Source: Ichthyophonus hoferi
Taxonomy: Eukaryota; Opisthokonta; Ichthyosporea; Ichthyophonida; Ichthyophonidae
Reading direction: 5' to 3'
DNA length: 50,851 nt
NCBI GenBank assembly: GCA_002751075.1
Contig: NAOQ01000153.1
Coordinates: forward strand, 1 to 50,851
Shown here: piece after piece, positions 23,301 through 32,760 of the stretch
How the letters are laid out: every line of letters begins with the position of its first letter
Numbering within the stretch: the stretch's first letter is position 1
Translations under genes and position numbers: made by a program
The notes under the pieces: generated by a model
Seen by the model: the letters and a program-made list of their open reading frames with translations, nothing else
Database searches by the model: none
What the model was told of the DNA's origin: nothing

Positions 23301-24963
23301 TATCCCACATGTTATATATATAGTGAAATCTATTTTAATGTGTAACCTAACTAACCTTCTACCCTTCCTCATGCTATATGTATATATGTAGCTACAACCC
23401 ATAACATTGAAATAGGGGTCAATATATATGTACCAATTAAGTGCCATAAATAGGAGGAAGACAAATATGTGCTTCTGTGCAACAATATATATGTATACAT
23501 ACATATATACATACATGCATACACACATATATAGACATGTATACATACTAAGGAAATCCACGTTGAGTTCAGTAAACCCTCTGATATATTTAACCATGTC
23601 GGGCGTGGTAAGCTTCTTGAACAGATAGTCGGGTGTGGCTGCATGTATATATATACAGTAGAATAGGTTAGTATGTGTACACATATATGTATGTAATATT
23701 GGAATGAATAGAAGAGGTGGGTATATTAACTAATTCATACTATACTATACTGAAGTTTACATAAATAAATAAAATGTATGCATGTATGTATCTCTATATG
23801 TATGTATATATCTATCTATCTACCTATCCATCTATCTGTCTATAAAGGGGGTAGGGGGTAGGGGGTAGGTTATATACGAGAGGTGGTGAAGATATGGGCT
23901 GATTTGTAGCGAACTTTCCCTCTCTCAAAATCCTGCACTATTCTTGAAATGGAATCTTCTACTGGTGCAACAAAGTAGATTGCTTCAAAGTTCCTTAGTG
24001 GTTGACGCTTTTGGGTTAGATTCTCGACCACTGATGTGAGAGATTGGGAAGAGATTGGGAAGATGTATGAGATAATGAAGGGGAAAGGGAAAATATGGGT
24101 AGGGTATAGGGTAGAGAAGAGTTAATATTCAAAGGATTAAAAGGATTAACAATGTAATCTGATTGAATATAATACAATATAACATAACATAATGTGATAA
24201 ATCACATGATATAGTGTGCTATGGTATGGTATGGTGTGTTTGGTTATGATACGCTGTAATAATGGGAAACAGAGCAATAATACTAATAATAATAATAATA
24301 ATAGCAATGCAATGATAGTATAACAATAACCACAAGGTCATTCTAACTTGTGTGTTCCTATGAAAATAGTTCCTAATAAGTCATACAGATATCGAGTATA
24401 TATGTATGCGTGTATGTATGTATATGTACTAAACTCATCTATCGGATTATTAGTAATTGTTTGTTGCACAATATGTTTCTTATCAAAAATCGGAAATAAG
24501 CAAATATAATAGATTTCATATCACATATACCTACTATGACTTACTATACCCTACTATACTCTACTATCTACTATACCCTACTATACTCTACTATCTACTA
24601 TACCCTACTATACTTTACTATATCCTACTATACCCTACTATACTTTACTGTATCCTACTATACCCTACTGTACTCTATTATACTCTACTATACCCTACTA
24701 TACCTATTATATACCTCCTACTTCATATCAGTTACGTATACTGTTACAAAGGTTACAGCACTAACTATGCATATGCATGAACTATAACTATATAACTATA
24801 ACTATAAATATATACCTATACCTATACCTATAAGAACAACAACAACAACGACTACAAATATAGCTATAACTATAGCAACAATAACAACAATAACAGAAAC
24901 AACAACTATAACTATAACTCTAACTATACCTCTACCTCTACCTATACCTACAACAATAACAGC

Positions 24964-25002
<39 letters not shown>

Positions 25003-26048
25003 CTACATGTAATTCCCGCATCAGTGATATCAAACATACGAGTAGACGCCCCAATAATCCTTAAAGCTATATGATCCACTACCAATACTTTCCACTGGTT
25101 GTCATCTGTCCTGTCTCCCACCACTGACTTGATCATATCATCAAGAATCCCTGTAGGAAATATATGTATGTATATGTATATGTATATGTATATTTATATG
25201 TATATATGTAGATGGGTATGTATGTGTGTGTATAAATATATGTATATGTTTGAAAAAATAATAACAAGAACATGTATATTAGTGTGATGATTACTAAGGA
25301 TAAGGGTAACGTCATAAGGATGACATCACTTAGATCAATATATATAATTGGAACACATCCCTCTGCTGTATTGCTATTAATAGGCATATAGGCATATATA
25401 TATGAATATATGTATATCTTATATACTATATACTGTATACTATATACTATGTGCTATATACTATGAATTATATATTATGTACTATGCACTATATATTATA
25501 TATTATATTCGATGTACTATGTAATATGTACTATATATTATGTACTATATAATATACCCTATACGCTATACCTTATACACTATATACTATACCCTATATA
25601 CGATATGCTATACACTATATACTATCCCTTATATATACACTATACACTACATACTATACCTTATATACTATATACTATACTATATGTACCATATATATGT
25701 GTACCTACATATAGTAGAGATGCAAGGAAATATAAAACAATGGACACATGTATAGACCAACCTATACAAACATACATTTACACGTACAATGCAACATACT
25801 ATACACTATACACTATATACCATACCTTATATACTATATATTATACTATATGTACCATATATATATGCCTACATATAGTAGAGACGCAAATAAATATAAA
25901 ACAATGCACATGTATAGACCAACCTGTAACCTATACGAACATACATTTATACGTACAATGCATATACAAATATACATACAATACATACTTACACACATAC
26001 AATCGAGACTTTAAACTTACTATGCTGAACAACCTCCGTAAGCGACAT
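17364..26048 (-). CDS. SEC1: Sec1/Munc18 (SM) family protein, complete, 14 exons
   Basis: SM proteins bind syntaxin and assembled SNAREs to drive vesicle fusion; the Sec1/Munc18 branch acts at the plasma membrane in exocytosis. Exons, in transcript order: 26021-26048, 25007-25150, 23878-24030, 23549-23638, 22600-22706, 22213-22347, 21248-21375, 20388-20500, 19792-19991, 19278-19429, 18663-18817, 18377-18533, 17727-17926, 17364-17473. They sum to 1872 nt (623 residues; Munc18-1 has about 594). All introns are GT-AG and every phase joins. Family signs: [12 protein letters not shown] (residues about 25-36), [13 protein letters not shown] in exon 3, [20 protein letters not shown] at about 226, [10 protein letters not shown] in exon 8, [11 protein letters not shown] in exon 12, and the closing [18 protein letters not shown] in exon 13. 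The start follows from the MSLTEVVQH exon, whose phase fits; that exon is short and least certain. Vps45, Sly1 and Vps33 fit less well. Introns make up about 78% of the gene. Confidence 0.93.
17480..17560 (+). repeat. (GTAT/GTAG)n-type repeat in Sec1 intron 13
   Basis: Tetranucleotide-like AGGTAGATAGGTATGTATGG sequence beginning next to the exon 14 acceptor. Confidence 0.7.
18136..18370 (+). repeat. ACTAT-type array in Sec1 intron 12
   Basis: About 230 bp of imperfect TATAATATAATG and ACTATACTATA units, ending at the exon 12 donor. Confidence 0.8.
18556..18600 (+). repeat. (TA)n then (TATG)n in Sec1 intron 11
   Basis: A TATATATATATATATATATG run in the 129-bp intron 11, the shortest of the gene. 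Confidence 0.8.
18826..18897 (+). repeat. GGGAGA hexanucleotide array at the exon 11 acceptor
   Basis: A purine tract (GGGAGAGGGAGAG units). In the transcript sense it is an uninterrupted CT-rich tract of about 65 nt ending in the CTATCTACAG acceptor of exon 11. It would serve as a greatly extended polypyrimidine tract. Confidence 0.85.
19037..19262 (-). repeat. Two decayed copies of the exon 10 3' end inside Sec1 intron 10
   Basis: The last 55-60 bp of exon 10 plus donor (19270-19336) recurs at about 19191-19256 and 19037-19098 in the same orientation. The middle copy keeps GGAATTACCTCTAGG, and the outer copy keeps the codon pattern ATR-GATG...GCACT-TATG-TATTATA. Neither has a good exon context (acceptor plus donor in phase), so they look like non-functional tandem duplicates. 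Confidence 0.7.
19455..19625 (+). repeat. (GTAG)n array in Sec1 intron 9
   Basis: About 170 bp of GGTAGGTAGGTAAGTAGG units. In transcript sense this is CTAC/CCTA repeat running toward the exon 10 acceptor. Confidence 0.85.
19993..20060 (+). repeat. GA-rich tract at the exon 9 acceptor
   Basis: Purine-rich (GAGAGAGAAGGGGAGAGAG) and therefore a long pyrimidine tract in the transcript, ending at CTCTATAG before exon 9. Confidence 0.75.
20540..20567 (+). repeat. (TA)n in Sec1 intron 7
   Basis: ATATATATATATATATATAT run. Confidence 0.85.
20955..21115 (+). repeat. (TAATA)n array in Sec1 intron 7
   Basis: About 60 bp of nearly perfect ATAATATAATATAAT, flanked by ACAATACAATA variants. Confidence 0.85.
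21185..21247 (+). repeat. (CATA)n beginning at the exon 7 donor
   Basis: ACATACATATATATACATAT sequence. In transcript sense it is GTATGTATGTGTATATATAG, an extension of the donor itself. Confidence 0.75.
21560..21745 (-). mobile_element. Dispersed coding-like repeat R6, copy 2, in Sec1 intron 6
   Basis: Inverted relative of 5460-5640, with blocks GTAGTGTACA-GTAAAG-AGC, TTGAAGG-TTAATATT, AGAGGTCCTA and ATGCATCT. A CCAATAAAGGTATATAAG promoter-like arrangement lies just left at about 21525. The coding-like orientation is minus, the same as the host gene. Old, broken remnant of an unassigned element. Confidence 0.5.
22125..22212 (+). repeat. (AT)n/(CATA)n at the exon 6 donor
   Basis: TATATATATATATATATA with flanking ACATACACATACAC, ending at the exon 6 donor. 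Confidence 0.8.
22380..22515 (+). repeat. Mixed AGTAT and TTA repeats in Sec1 intron 5
   Basis: ATAGTATAGTATGATATAGC followed by ATTATTATTATTATCACT. Confidence 0.7.
22940..23200 (+). repeat. Degenerate ATAAT/ACAAC/ACTAT tract in Sec1 intron 4
   Basis: A long low-complexity stretch of about 260 bp with shifting pentanucleotide words. Confidence 0.6.
23845..23870 (+). other. (GGGGGTA)3 G-quadruplex candidate beside the exon 3 donor
   Basis: GGGGGTAGGGGGTAGGGGGTAGG lies 7 bases inside intron 3 from the exon 3 donor. In the transcript it is C-rich; the G-rich strand is the template strand. Confidence 0.7.
24536..24715 (+). repeat. CTATACCCTACTATACTCTA minisatellite in Sec1 intron 2
   Basis: About 180 bp of imperfect units of 10-25 bp built from CTACTATAC words. 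Confidence 0.8.
24780..25003 (+). repeat. CTATAA and (AAT)n arrays in Sec1 intron 2
   Basis: CTATAACTATAACTATA hexamers, AACAAC words, then an (AAT)n run of about 36 bp that stops just before the exon 2 donor. Confidence 0.85.
25160..25260 (+). repeat. TATG/TATA repeat next to the exon 2 acceptor
   Basis: TGTATATGTATATGTATAT array within intron 1. Confidence 0.75.
25420..25640 (+). repeat. ACTATATACTAT low-complexity tract in Sec1 intron 1
   Basis: About 220 bp of degenerate 7-mer-like ACTATAT words. Confidence 0.75.
25641..25965 (+). repeat. Tandem duplication, unit about 155 bp, in Sec1 intron 1
   Basis: Copy 1 (25641-25795) and copy 2 (about 25805-25965) share ATGTACCATATATAT, CCTACATATAGTAGAGA, ATATAAAACAATG, CATGTATAGACCAACCT and ACATACATTTA-ACGTACAATG. 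They differ by only a few percent plus small indels, so the event is fairly recent. Confidence 0.85.
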
Positions 26049-26249
26049 GTTGATGTTTGAGTTCACACACTAGTGTGTTTAGTCCCTAATAATGTAACTT
26101 ACAATTATTAAAAAGTCGTTCAAATTTTTGCAGAAAAACCTTTAGGGAGCCAATAACAAACAAAAAAAAAACTTCCCTAAATGTTGCCTCTTAAAATAAG
26201 AAAATCAATTTAATCTTTTAATGTAATTTGTTGATTCATAGAAATATTA
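26049..26249. promoter_or_regulatory. Interval between Sec1 start and a divergent open frame
   Basis: This 200-bp interval would hold the Sec1 promoter, with GCCAATAAC at about 26149-26157. No clear TATA box is placed. If 26250-26441 is a real gene, this is a divergent promoter. Confidence 0.3.
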
Positions 26250-26441
26250 ATGGCCAATCCTCATCTAATAAGATTAGTTTTAATGTTTATGTTACCAATT
26301 ATTTATAATGAATATATATTTAAGAGAGGAATGAAAGAATGTCAAATAGATCCCCTTAGACCTCGTATAGAGGAGTCCATATCCAGCAAGTTTGAAATTA
26401 AAATTACGCAATTGAATACCCTTGAGATAGGAACAAGGTAG
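26250..26441 (+). CDS. Possible small gene or first exon, 63 codons, divergent from Sec1
   Basis: ATG at 26250. The first 25 residues are hydrophobic (LIRLVLMFMLPIIY), like a signal anchor, followed by a charged part with RPRIEES. The frame ends in a stop shortly after AACAAG/GTAGGT, a good donor match, so it could be a first exon. No family is recognised. A decayed copy of its second half lies at 26566-26665. Confidence 0.25.
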   Translation: MANPHLIRLVLMFMLPIIYNEYIFKRGMKECQIDPLRPRIEESISSKFEIKITQLNTLEIGTR

Positions 26442-26665
26442 GTGATAATGTACTTTCTAAATAATAAAAACTTAGTTAAACTTGCCCAATAAAGCTAATA
26501 GGAAAGCAACAATAACGCCAATTAAGTATTTTAGTTCCTTAGTGTTGCCTCATAGAAATAAGATATTTAAGAGTGCAAGAATGAAAGAATGTAACTAAAT
26601 TCCCTTAGACGCTATATAGTGGGGTCTGTATTGATCAGGTTTTAAATTTCAAATTGCACGGTGGG
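26308..26665 (+). repeat. Diverged direct duplication R5
   Basis: 26308-26417 and 26566-26665 share ATATTTAAGAG-G-AAGAATGAAAGAATGT, CCCTTAGAC, AGTC-ATA and TTTGAAATT-type blocks. The units are about 110 bp, spaced about 258 bp apart, and substantially diverged. Confidence 0.6.
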
Positions 26666-26669
26666 ATAT

Positions 26670-27985
26670 CATGATGTACGTTAATATTAGTATTTGCAAA
26701 AAATAGGATGTATGGTACTAGGATGACCTATTACTAGTGAGGGCATTCTACTTAGTAAAATAAAATTTAAAAAATAATCTGATTCTTTCCATTTTGATAT
26801 ATTGTAATATGATAAGCATCTCTTATTAAGTATGTAGGTACCCAATGTGAAACACCCACCCATAAGTAATGAAAACCAACTGTAAATTATGACCTTAGAC
26901 CTTGGAACCAAGAGATGTTTTTAATTTTAATTGCAATGTAGTGGCTCTCCTGTAATGTTATTGGGGGATTTATAAAAAACAAGCTAAAAATGATTGGCAA
27001 ATTCATTGTAATAACATATCTCAATACACAATATACACTGAATAGGAGAAGAATGCGAGAAGTTTGGAGAGTTAAAATATGAAAACTTTCAAAACTGTTT
27101 AGTAAGGATTTTAAATGCAACACCTAATCAATAATTAAAAAATTTGTTATTTTTATTAAAATAAATAAACCAATATATCAAAATGAAAAGTTCATCTTCA
27201 TTCTTGTATTGTCGGAAGATATTTTTCTCAATATTTGATTGGCCATCATAAAATAGTTCAATTTCGGGTTACTACCTACTCCGATTGAACTAAAAAATAG
27301 TATTTGACCTCAGATCGGCAGCATGAACTCCACTAGTAATATTTCTTTACCCGACTGTCTTGTGACATGCGAGAATGTAATCTACACTGCACATGTTACA
27401 CCCATACTTTCACTAGCTCTTGTAAGTAGGTCTTTCTCTTGTCCTTTGGTGTTAAAATGGATCTCGGAACCACTTACAAATACCTCTTCAATTAAGATGT
27501 CTATAATTAGAATTAAATAATACACTAGCCAGACATAGCATGGTTGTCATTTACATTAAGACTCAATCGATTGGAATTAAACTCCATTATTTCTATTTAA
27601 AGCTTGATATCGTTTAAGCTAATATTGCTCATTTTGAAGTGCAGCGTAATGTATGTATCTGTCGATTGGTAAGTAAAAAAGTTATGATGTAAATGCAAAT
27701 ACTAAATGTAATTGGCCGATCGATTGACTATATAATCAATAAATTAAGTTCTGATAACCTGCAGTTTTTTATATATACTTACCATCAATAAATAAATATA
27801 TAAACCTTGCTGCATTAAGGTGGCATTTTAATAACATTTTTTTTTAAAAAAAAAATGCTATTATTAGAAAAGGCTATATTAACTATAAGAAAAATAAATA
27901 GCATTTGGGAATTAAAGACGGTCGGATACGCCCCGTCCCATAAGATTAGTCATCTATTATCCCTATTGAATCATTTGTAATTTGA
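26670..27985. other. AT-rich stretch, no gene recognised
   Basis: The minus frames at 26687-27123 contain hydrophobic segments (LLLFSVYCVL) but no family signature. The plus frame at 27323-27520 is also unassigned. A block CCCGACTGTCT...TGTAATCTAC at 27349-27385 resembles 37171-37195. Confidence 0.35.
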
Positions 27986-27989
27986 TATA

Positions 27990-28160
27990 CACAACTCTAT
28001 CCCGGTTACCTAGAGAGTCGATCGGTATATGCGCTTTCCATAGGACTTCTACCATTACAACCCTACCGCTAGCTCAGAAAAGCCCGCTATTATTCACAAA
28101 TCAGTTGGAGATCCTGAAGATTGTAGTCCAGTCACTAAAACCATCACAGAGAATCTATTA
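27990..28160 (+). mobile_element. R1 leader-like fragment
   Basis: Matches the right part of R1: GGTTACCTAGAGAG, ATAGGACTTCTACCA, AGTTGGAGATCCTGAAG and CAGTCACTAAAACCATCACAGA. Old fragment of the copia-type family. Confidence 0.5.
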
Positions 28161-28299
28161 TATGATAATATAATTTAATATGCGCTACTGGCACTTGAAC
28201 TATTTCGGCTGCTGCTATGAGACTTATGCTCCAATTGCTCCTCGCTAAGAACTTCATGTTTAATTTGAGAAACAAATTCTAAAATCTGATCTAATTTAA

Positions 28300-28355
28300 T
28301 TTTATCTATTCTACTCTAATTTAATTTAATCCAATTTAATTTAATTTAATTTACT
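28300..28355 (+). repeat. (TTTAA)n array
   Basis: TTTAATTTAATCCAATTTAA pentamers. Confidence 0.75.
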
Positions 28356-28464
28356 GTTATATTATACTCTTTTAGAATGTATTAATTTTACTTATTAAAC
28401 TCGTTCGAACCAAAACGTTGAATGCACTTCTATACGGTTTTTTTTTTAATGCTATTATATTTGC

Positions 28465-28545
28465 TTATTACTAGAAGGTAAAGACGTTCCTTCCTAGTTA
28501 CGTTTGGATAGGGATTCTTAGTGAATAATTAATATTTATTATTGG
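28465..28545 (-). repeat. Dispersed element R3, inverted copy
   Basis: The minus strand reads AATTATTCACTAAGAATCCC...TAGGAAGGAACGTCTTT...CTAGTAATAAG, matching 34785-34862 and 37740-37822. Confidence 0.7.
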
Positions 28546-28564
28546 CATGCCGTTTACCTAATAA

Positions 28565-28625
28565 CAACGCTCAGAAGGAACTCAGTACAACAGATACTAA
28601 TTTTATCACCGCTAATTTTCACTTT
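28565..28625 (+). repeat. Short dispersed repeat R4, copy 2
   Basis: GGAACTCAGTACAACAGATACTA recurs from 9478. The match is about 50 bp. Confidence 0.4.
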
Positions 28626-28994
28626 TCAATTGACTGTATTAACTGCTCCTAAGTTTCATACACGTATACTAAACCAATACTCAAATTAAAATACTCAGAC
28701 AAATTTGATACCAATGCATGAGTTCATACACCTTTTGTCTCAGAACCTGTCTGAAACCTGTCTACATATCTTCGTCGAGGTCAAGAAAAAATAAGACAAG
28801 ATTGGGATAGATTTACATGTGAATAAATTATAGTTATCAAAAACATATCTTGACACATATTAGAACAACCTGTATGACAAGTTTCATTCTCAAGAAAACC
28901 TTGAAAGTTCCTGTAATATCATTCTTGGAACTAAACCCTACCTCTGTCTTAAGACATGATATTGTCTTCCTTTAAAGTAGTAATAGGACAATTT

Positions 28995-29345
28995 GATTAA
29001 CTATGACCTTGATCAATAAATTAATCTTGCCGTTATCATTCAAATCACAAGGGGTTAACTCGGAACCTAACAACTCCTGTAATCATTTAATACTAGAATC
29101 AGTTACCATGAATCAATAAGCTGATGGCAACTAATCAGCAATCAATCAGAGGAGTGCTAATGAAAATCCTCATGGATGAGAGAATAGTTCATATGAGATA
29201 TTTAAATAGAATAAGGACATTTAATTTTTTTTAAAACCACTCGCATAAATTGCCAGATTAATCAGACGTTCACTTACACAAACCAATGGATTTATAATAA
29301 CTTTATCATTGCTACAAAATACAAACCGCTGGTATCTTTAATGTC
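28995..29345 (+). repeat. Dispersed repeat R2, copy 2
   Basis: Aligns with 765-1095 in the same orientation. It lies 480 bp left of a copia fossil, which hints at a mobile-element end. Confidence 0.6.
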
Positions 29346-29822
29346 CTCTATCTAGTTATTTGTATCTTACCAATATATTGTACTCAACACATACTTGATT
29401 TAGATGCACTTAAGTATAACTTAATGACTAAAATATGTCTAATAGTTTTACATTATTTATTTAAACATAGTTGACTTATTCTTCATATATACATTGATAT
29501 ATATCCATGACAAACTGCATAAGATAGTATTAGAAATAGGGCTAATATATGTTGTAATGAACTCTATTTGACGCATATTATATCTGAATTATAGATGGAC
29601 ACTATATAAGTAATTTCCAAGTGTTTGACTGTACCAAATTTAATTGGTTGACCCTCTGGTAAAGACTAGATGGTAAATTTCTACAACCTTAGAATCAAAA
29701 AAAAACAAGATAAATAAATAATATAACAGGTACTAAAAAATTCTAGAAAGACGTTAAACAAATATTGACGACTGAAAACTGCAATTGCAACTACAACAGA
29801 AAACAGTTGCAGTAAACGTTAA
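29346..29822. other. AT-rich stretch between R2 and a copia fossil
   Basis: No coding region is recognised. Confidence 0.4.
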
Positions 29823-29824
29823 CC

Positions 29825-30540
29825 TTATTCATGTTTGGAAAACTTATAGAAAGATCGTCGCAGTGGACCAATAACGTCAGAGTAGATTCTTTTCAGAGGG
29901 CAAGATGAACGAACGGTATGAGATTGGAAAGGCTTGTGATTTTGTTGATGGCACAATGGTCGCATGGTAAGGTCAGCTTGGATGAGGTCAGTTTCCTGTA
30001 ATGTGTTGAAGAAATTAAAGTCAGGCATGGGAGCGATGCATGAGATGATCATGCCACAGCTCTTGATTGATGACACTTGCTGCAGTTGGAATACAGGCAG
30101 TGTTATCATTGTTCCAGGTGACAAGGCATGTGGCCTTAGAAGTGTTGATATCAGGGTTTATGACCATAGGGCGACTACCGGGAACATTTGAGTAAATAAT
30201 ATCCGCCTTGAGAAAATACTGTCAGAATCCAACTATTATCTTAAATGGTAAATAGTTTGTTCTGGTAAATATAAGTCACTAAGATGAGGTTGACCAGTAA
30301 GAATAGGACGACCATGAATAGTAATGGTGGCCTTATTGTCAGAGAAAGTAGTGATAATATTGAGCCCATGAAGAGCAGATTGGGTGAAGAGATTGATTGG
30401 AGCAGACGGCACATTGAGCACTGGTGTTAGTTCAATAAATTGAGCGGTCAGACGTGATTTTAGCATCATTGTTCCTGTTAAAGTGGCAAGCGGATGGTTG
30501 ACATCAGCCATAGTGATAGGAATGTGTGCAAAACCTAGGT
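29825..30540 (-). mobile_element. Ty1/copia-type pol fossil (protease end to start of integrase)
   Basis: From right to left it shows the part of copia pol after the protease site (NLF-QSALHGL, then ITIHGRPILTG, then LYL) and then a pre-integrase/zinc-finger to early integrase part ending in a DVIGPL-type motif. No reverse transcriptase, RNase H or paired LTRs are visible. It resembles the plus-strand fossil at 40.7-41.2 kb at roughly 40-50% of residues, so the two are different old copies. Broken, with at least two breaks plus truncation at both ends. Confidence 0.75.
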
Positions 30541-30839
30541 AGCATTGACTATACAGGAAATATTTAATAAAATTAGGCTTTGAATTATAATTACAAGAGA
30601 CGATATTGATTGCTTTTACATTTTAGCTTACTGTGCGATATACCTAGTTATTAGTAAATTTTAGAGTATCAAGGTATTGCAATCATTAATCACGTCACAC
30701 GAGATACGATACCCCTCAATATTGGAAAGAAATCAAGGCCAGACTAGCTAGGCCAAATGAACTACCAGAACAATGCTTATGTGTAGCTAGAACGGCAATT
30801 GTGTTAGACCAGCATCAACTCGTCTACTGGACATTTTCT

Positions 30840-32490
30840 TCAACATATTCTACCACATTTTATATGCTTAACTAACTCATCCCATGTCTTTGTGTTAAAG
30901 TTTTGTGCACACTCTGGATAATCATCAAACGAATAGCCACAAGCATCTAGATTGTGTAGCCATAATAATACCATTAGTGGTTTTGCCTTAGTAAATCCTT
31001 TTAGATATCTTATATTTAAATATCTTAGTGATGTTAACACTAAAAATTGAGCTGTATTGCCATGCGAAAGATGCCATGCAAAGGAAAGATTTGTTAGTGT
31101 GGTAATGTTGGGAAGACCTGAAACATCCAAAATTCTCATACATCCATCCAAACACAGTTCCTTTAGTGAATATAAAGGCAGAATTGGTTCAATTGATAAT
31201 AATTTTTCTCCTCCTGTCAAGTCAAGATGAGTGAGTTGAATGCATTGTGATATTGCTGATATATCATCCAAACGAGTATCCAAAAGGGTTAAGTTTCACA
31301 ACGAAAACGAGAGATCACTCACAAATGCAATAGTTTTTATGAAAAGACAATTGGTAATATTAACGTGTGTAAGATGAATTAATGAAGAAAGGTACGGCAC
31401 CGAGGTTTCATGATAGTCTGGCCAGACTTCAATATGCGACAATTGCAATGATTCCTTTGGAAAATCACCACTAGTTAACAGTGCATTGCTGGCAAATCGT
31501 TTTAAATATTTAAGTGTAGAAACGGAAGGGGCATACAGAAACATCCCATTTTTAATTTCAAGACATTCCAGACTATTTCTAGAAGATATTAAAACATTGT
31601 GGTCTAAAAGTTTGATGTTATTAAGAGTGGGATTAACAATATTATTCAGTGTAGAAGGAATGGAAAGCATTCATCTATTCATTCTCTGTAAAGATAGATA
31701 GGTTAACTGGGTGCAAGCTTCAAGAGGAAGAGGCAATGGAGACGAGACACGATGCAAACCCTTTAGCATAATTCGTCAAAGGTTCAAAAGGTTTTGAAAT
31801 ACTTAAGTCTTGAATGTTTTCACATGAATTTATTTCAATACTAGTCAACTGCTGTGATTACTTATGGCTATGGGGAGATTCATACATACAAAGAGAATTG
31901 ATACTATGAAGAAGCCAACAACTATTAAGAGAAAGAGATGTGAGATTCTCGAGAAAAGCCAGCGTAAATAAATCATTAAGATAAGGAGAATGATGAACAG
32001 AAAGGTGTTGAATATCTGTGTAAGGTGCAAGTACATCTGCTCGTTCCAACCTTGCAAGCTCTACCTGCAGTGAAAGTCTTTTTTCAATTCGAGATAAATG
32101 ATCTAGGTTTAAACCTTTGAATTCTAAACCCAAGCTCTTCAAGTGATTGGTAACACATAATATCTTGTAGTGTATATCTCGTTTCATCTGCTTCGTTTTT
32201 TTTTCAAGCCATAGTGCTACACCAAGTCTGTATGTTGCTTTACTCCATCTACTCATATCTTGGAGAAAGACCATCCAGTCATCACTCCCATATGAAGGAC
32301 GTTTCGACTTAGGACAATATGATTGTTCTGGTCCTAAGTATAACCATAGCAACTCCAATCCCGAGCTTTGTAGTATGAGCTCATTCCAGGTTCTACAAAC
32401 GAGAGAACAGCGTTTGTAATCATTGTATTTGTTAAGAAAAGAGAAGATGTGCCTCAGTATTTCCCCGGGAAAAATCCCATGTAAACTGGA
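30840..32490 (-). pseudogene. F-box/leucine-rich-repeat protein, broken
   Basis: F-box/LRR proteins recruit substrates to SCF ubiquitin ligases. The F-box is at about 32470-32360 (PGEILRHIFSFLN, then CSLVCRTWNEL). It runs in the same frame into a linker and LRR units (LTSLSLNSCWLL) up to an in-frame TAA at 31858-31860. The repeats continue past that stop in the same frame (LTSIEINSCENIQDLSI), shift frame near 31770 (TQLTYLSL), meet an in-frame TGA near 31671, run on to 31296, and shift again near 31290 into a last block of 147 codons (THLDLTGGEKLL, then LKELCLDGC) ending at 30840. No in-frame ATG precedes the F-box; a CAG acceptor-like site near 32485 is an alternative. Two stops and two frameshifts indicate a pseudogene, unless base-calling errors are involved. 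Confidence 0.75.
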
Positions 32491-32559
32491 CGGTATTGGA
32501 ATTCATTTGCGGAGGGAGGGTATAGCGAATTAGTGGTGCATAACTAATTGTATGTGCAT

Positions 32560-32760
32560 TAGAAATGTAAAAAAAAAAAACAAGCAAGATTAAAGGCCTC
32601 AAAATAATGTAACTTTGGTGAGAGATAGATAACCAAATCTAATAGAATATGGCTAATTATTACAGTATTAAAACGCAGTATTAGAATATACAATATAAAA
32701 CATATATTATAGTCTTGTACGATATAGTATAGTGTCTGTATTTACTGTATATCTCAAGCA
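32560..32760. other. AT-rich gap between F-box pseudogene and next open frames
   Basis: Contains a run of A at about 32569-32580 and no coding region. Confidence 0.4.

Noticed and set aside
24457-24787. 107- and 83-codon plus frames of LLYPTILYY type
   Set aside because: Products of the CTATACCCTA minisatellite in Sec1 intron 2, antisense to the gene.
17364-26048. Assignment of the SM gene to VPS45, SLY1 or VPS33
   Set aside because: The WKVLVVD start, the [10 protein letters not shown]...LLHELT segment and the C-terminal [11 protein letters not shown] segment fit the Sec1/Munc18 branch best. A phylogeny would settle it.
25512-26060. 182-codon plus frame
   Set aside because: Reads the intron 1 repeats and the duplicated 155-bp unit, and overlaps Sec1 exon 1 on the wrong strand.
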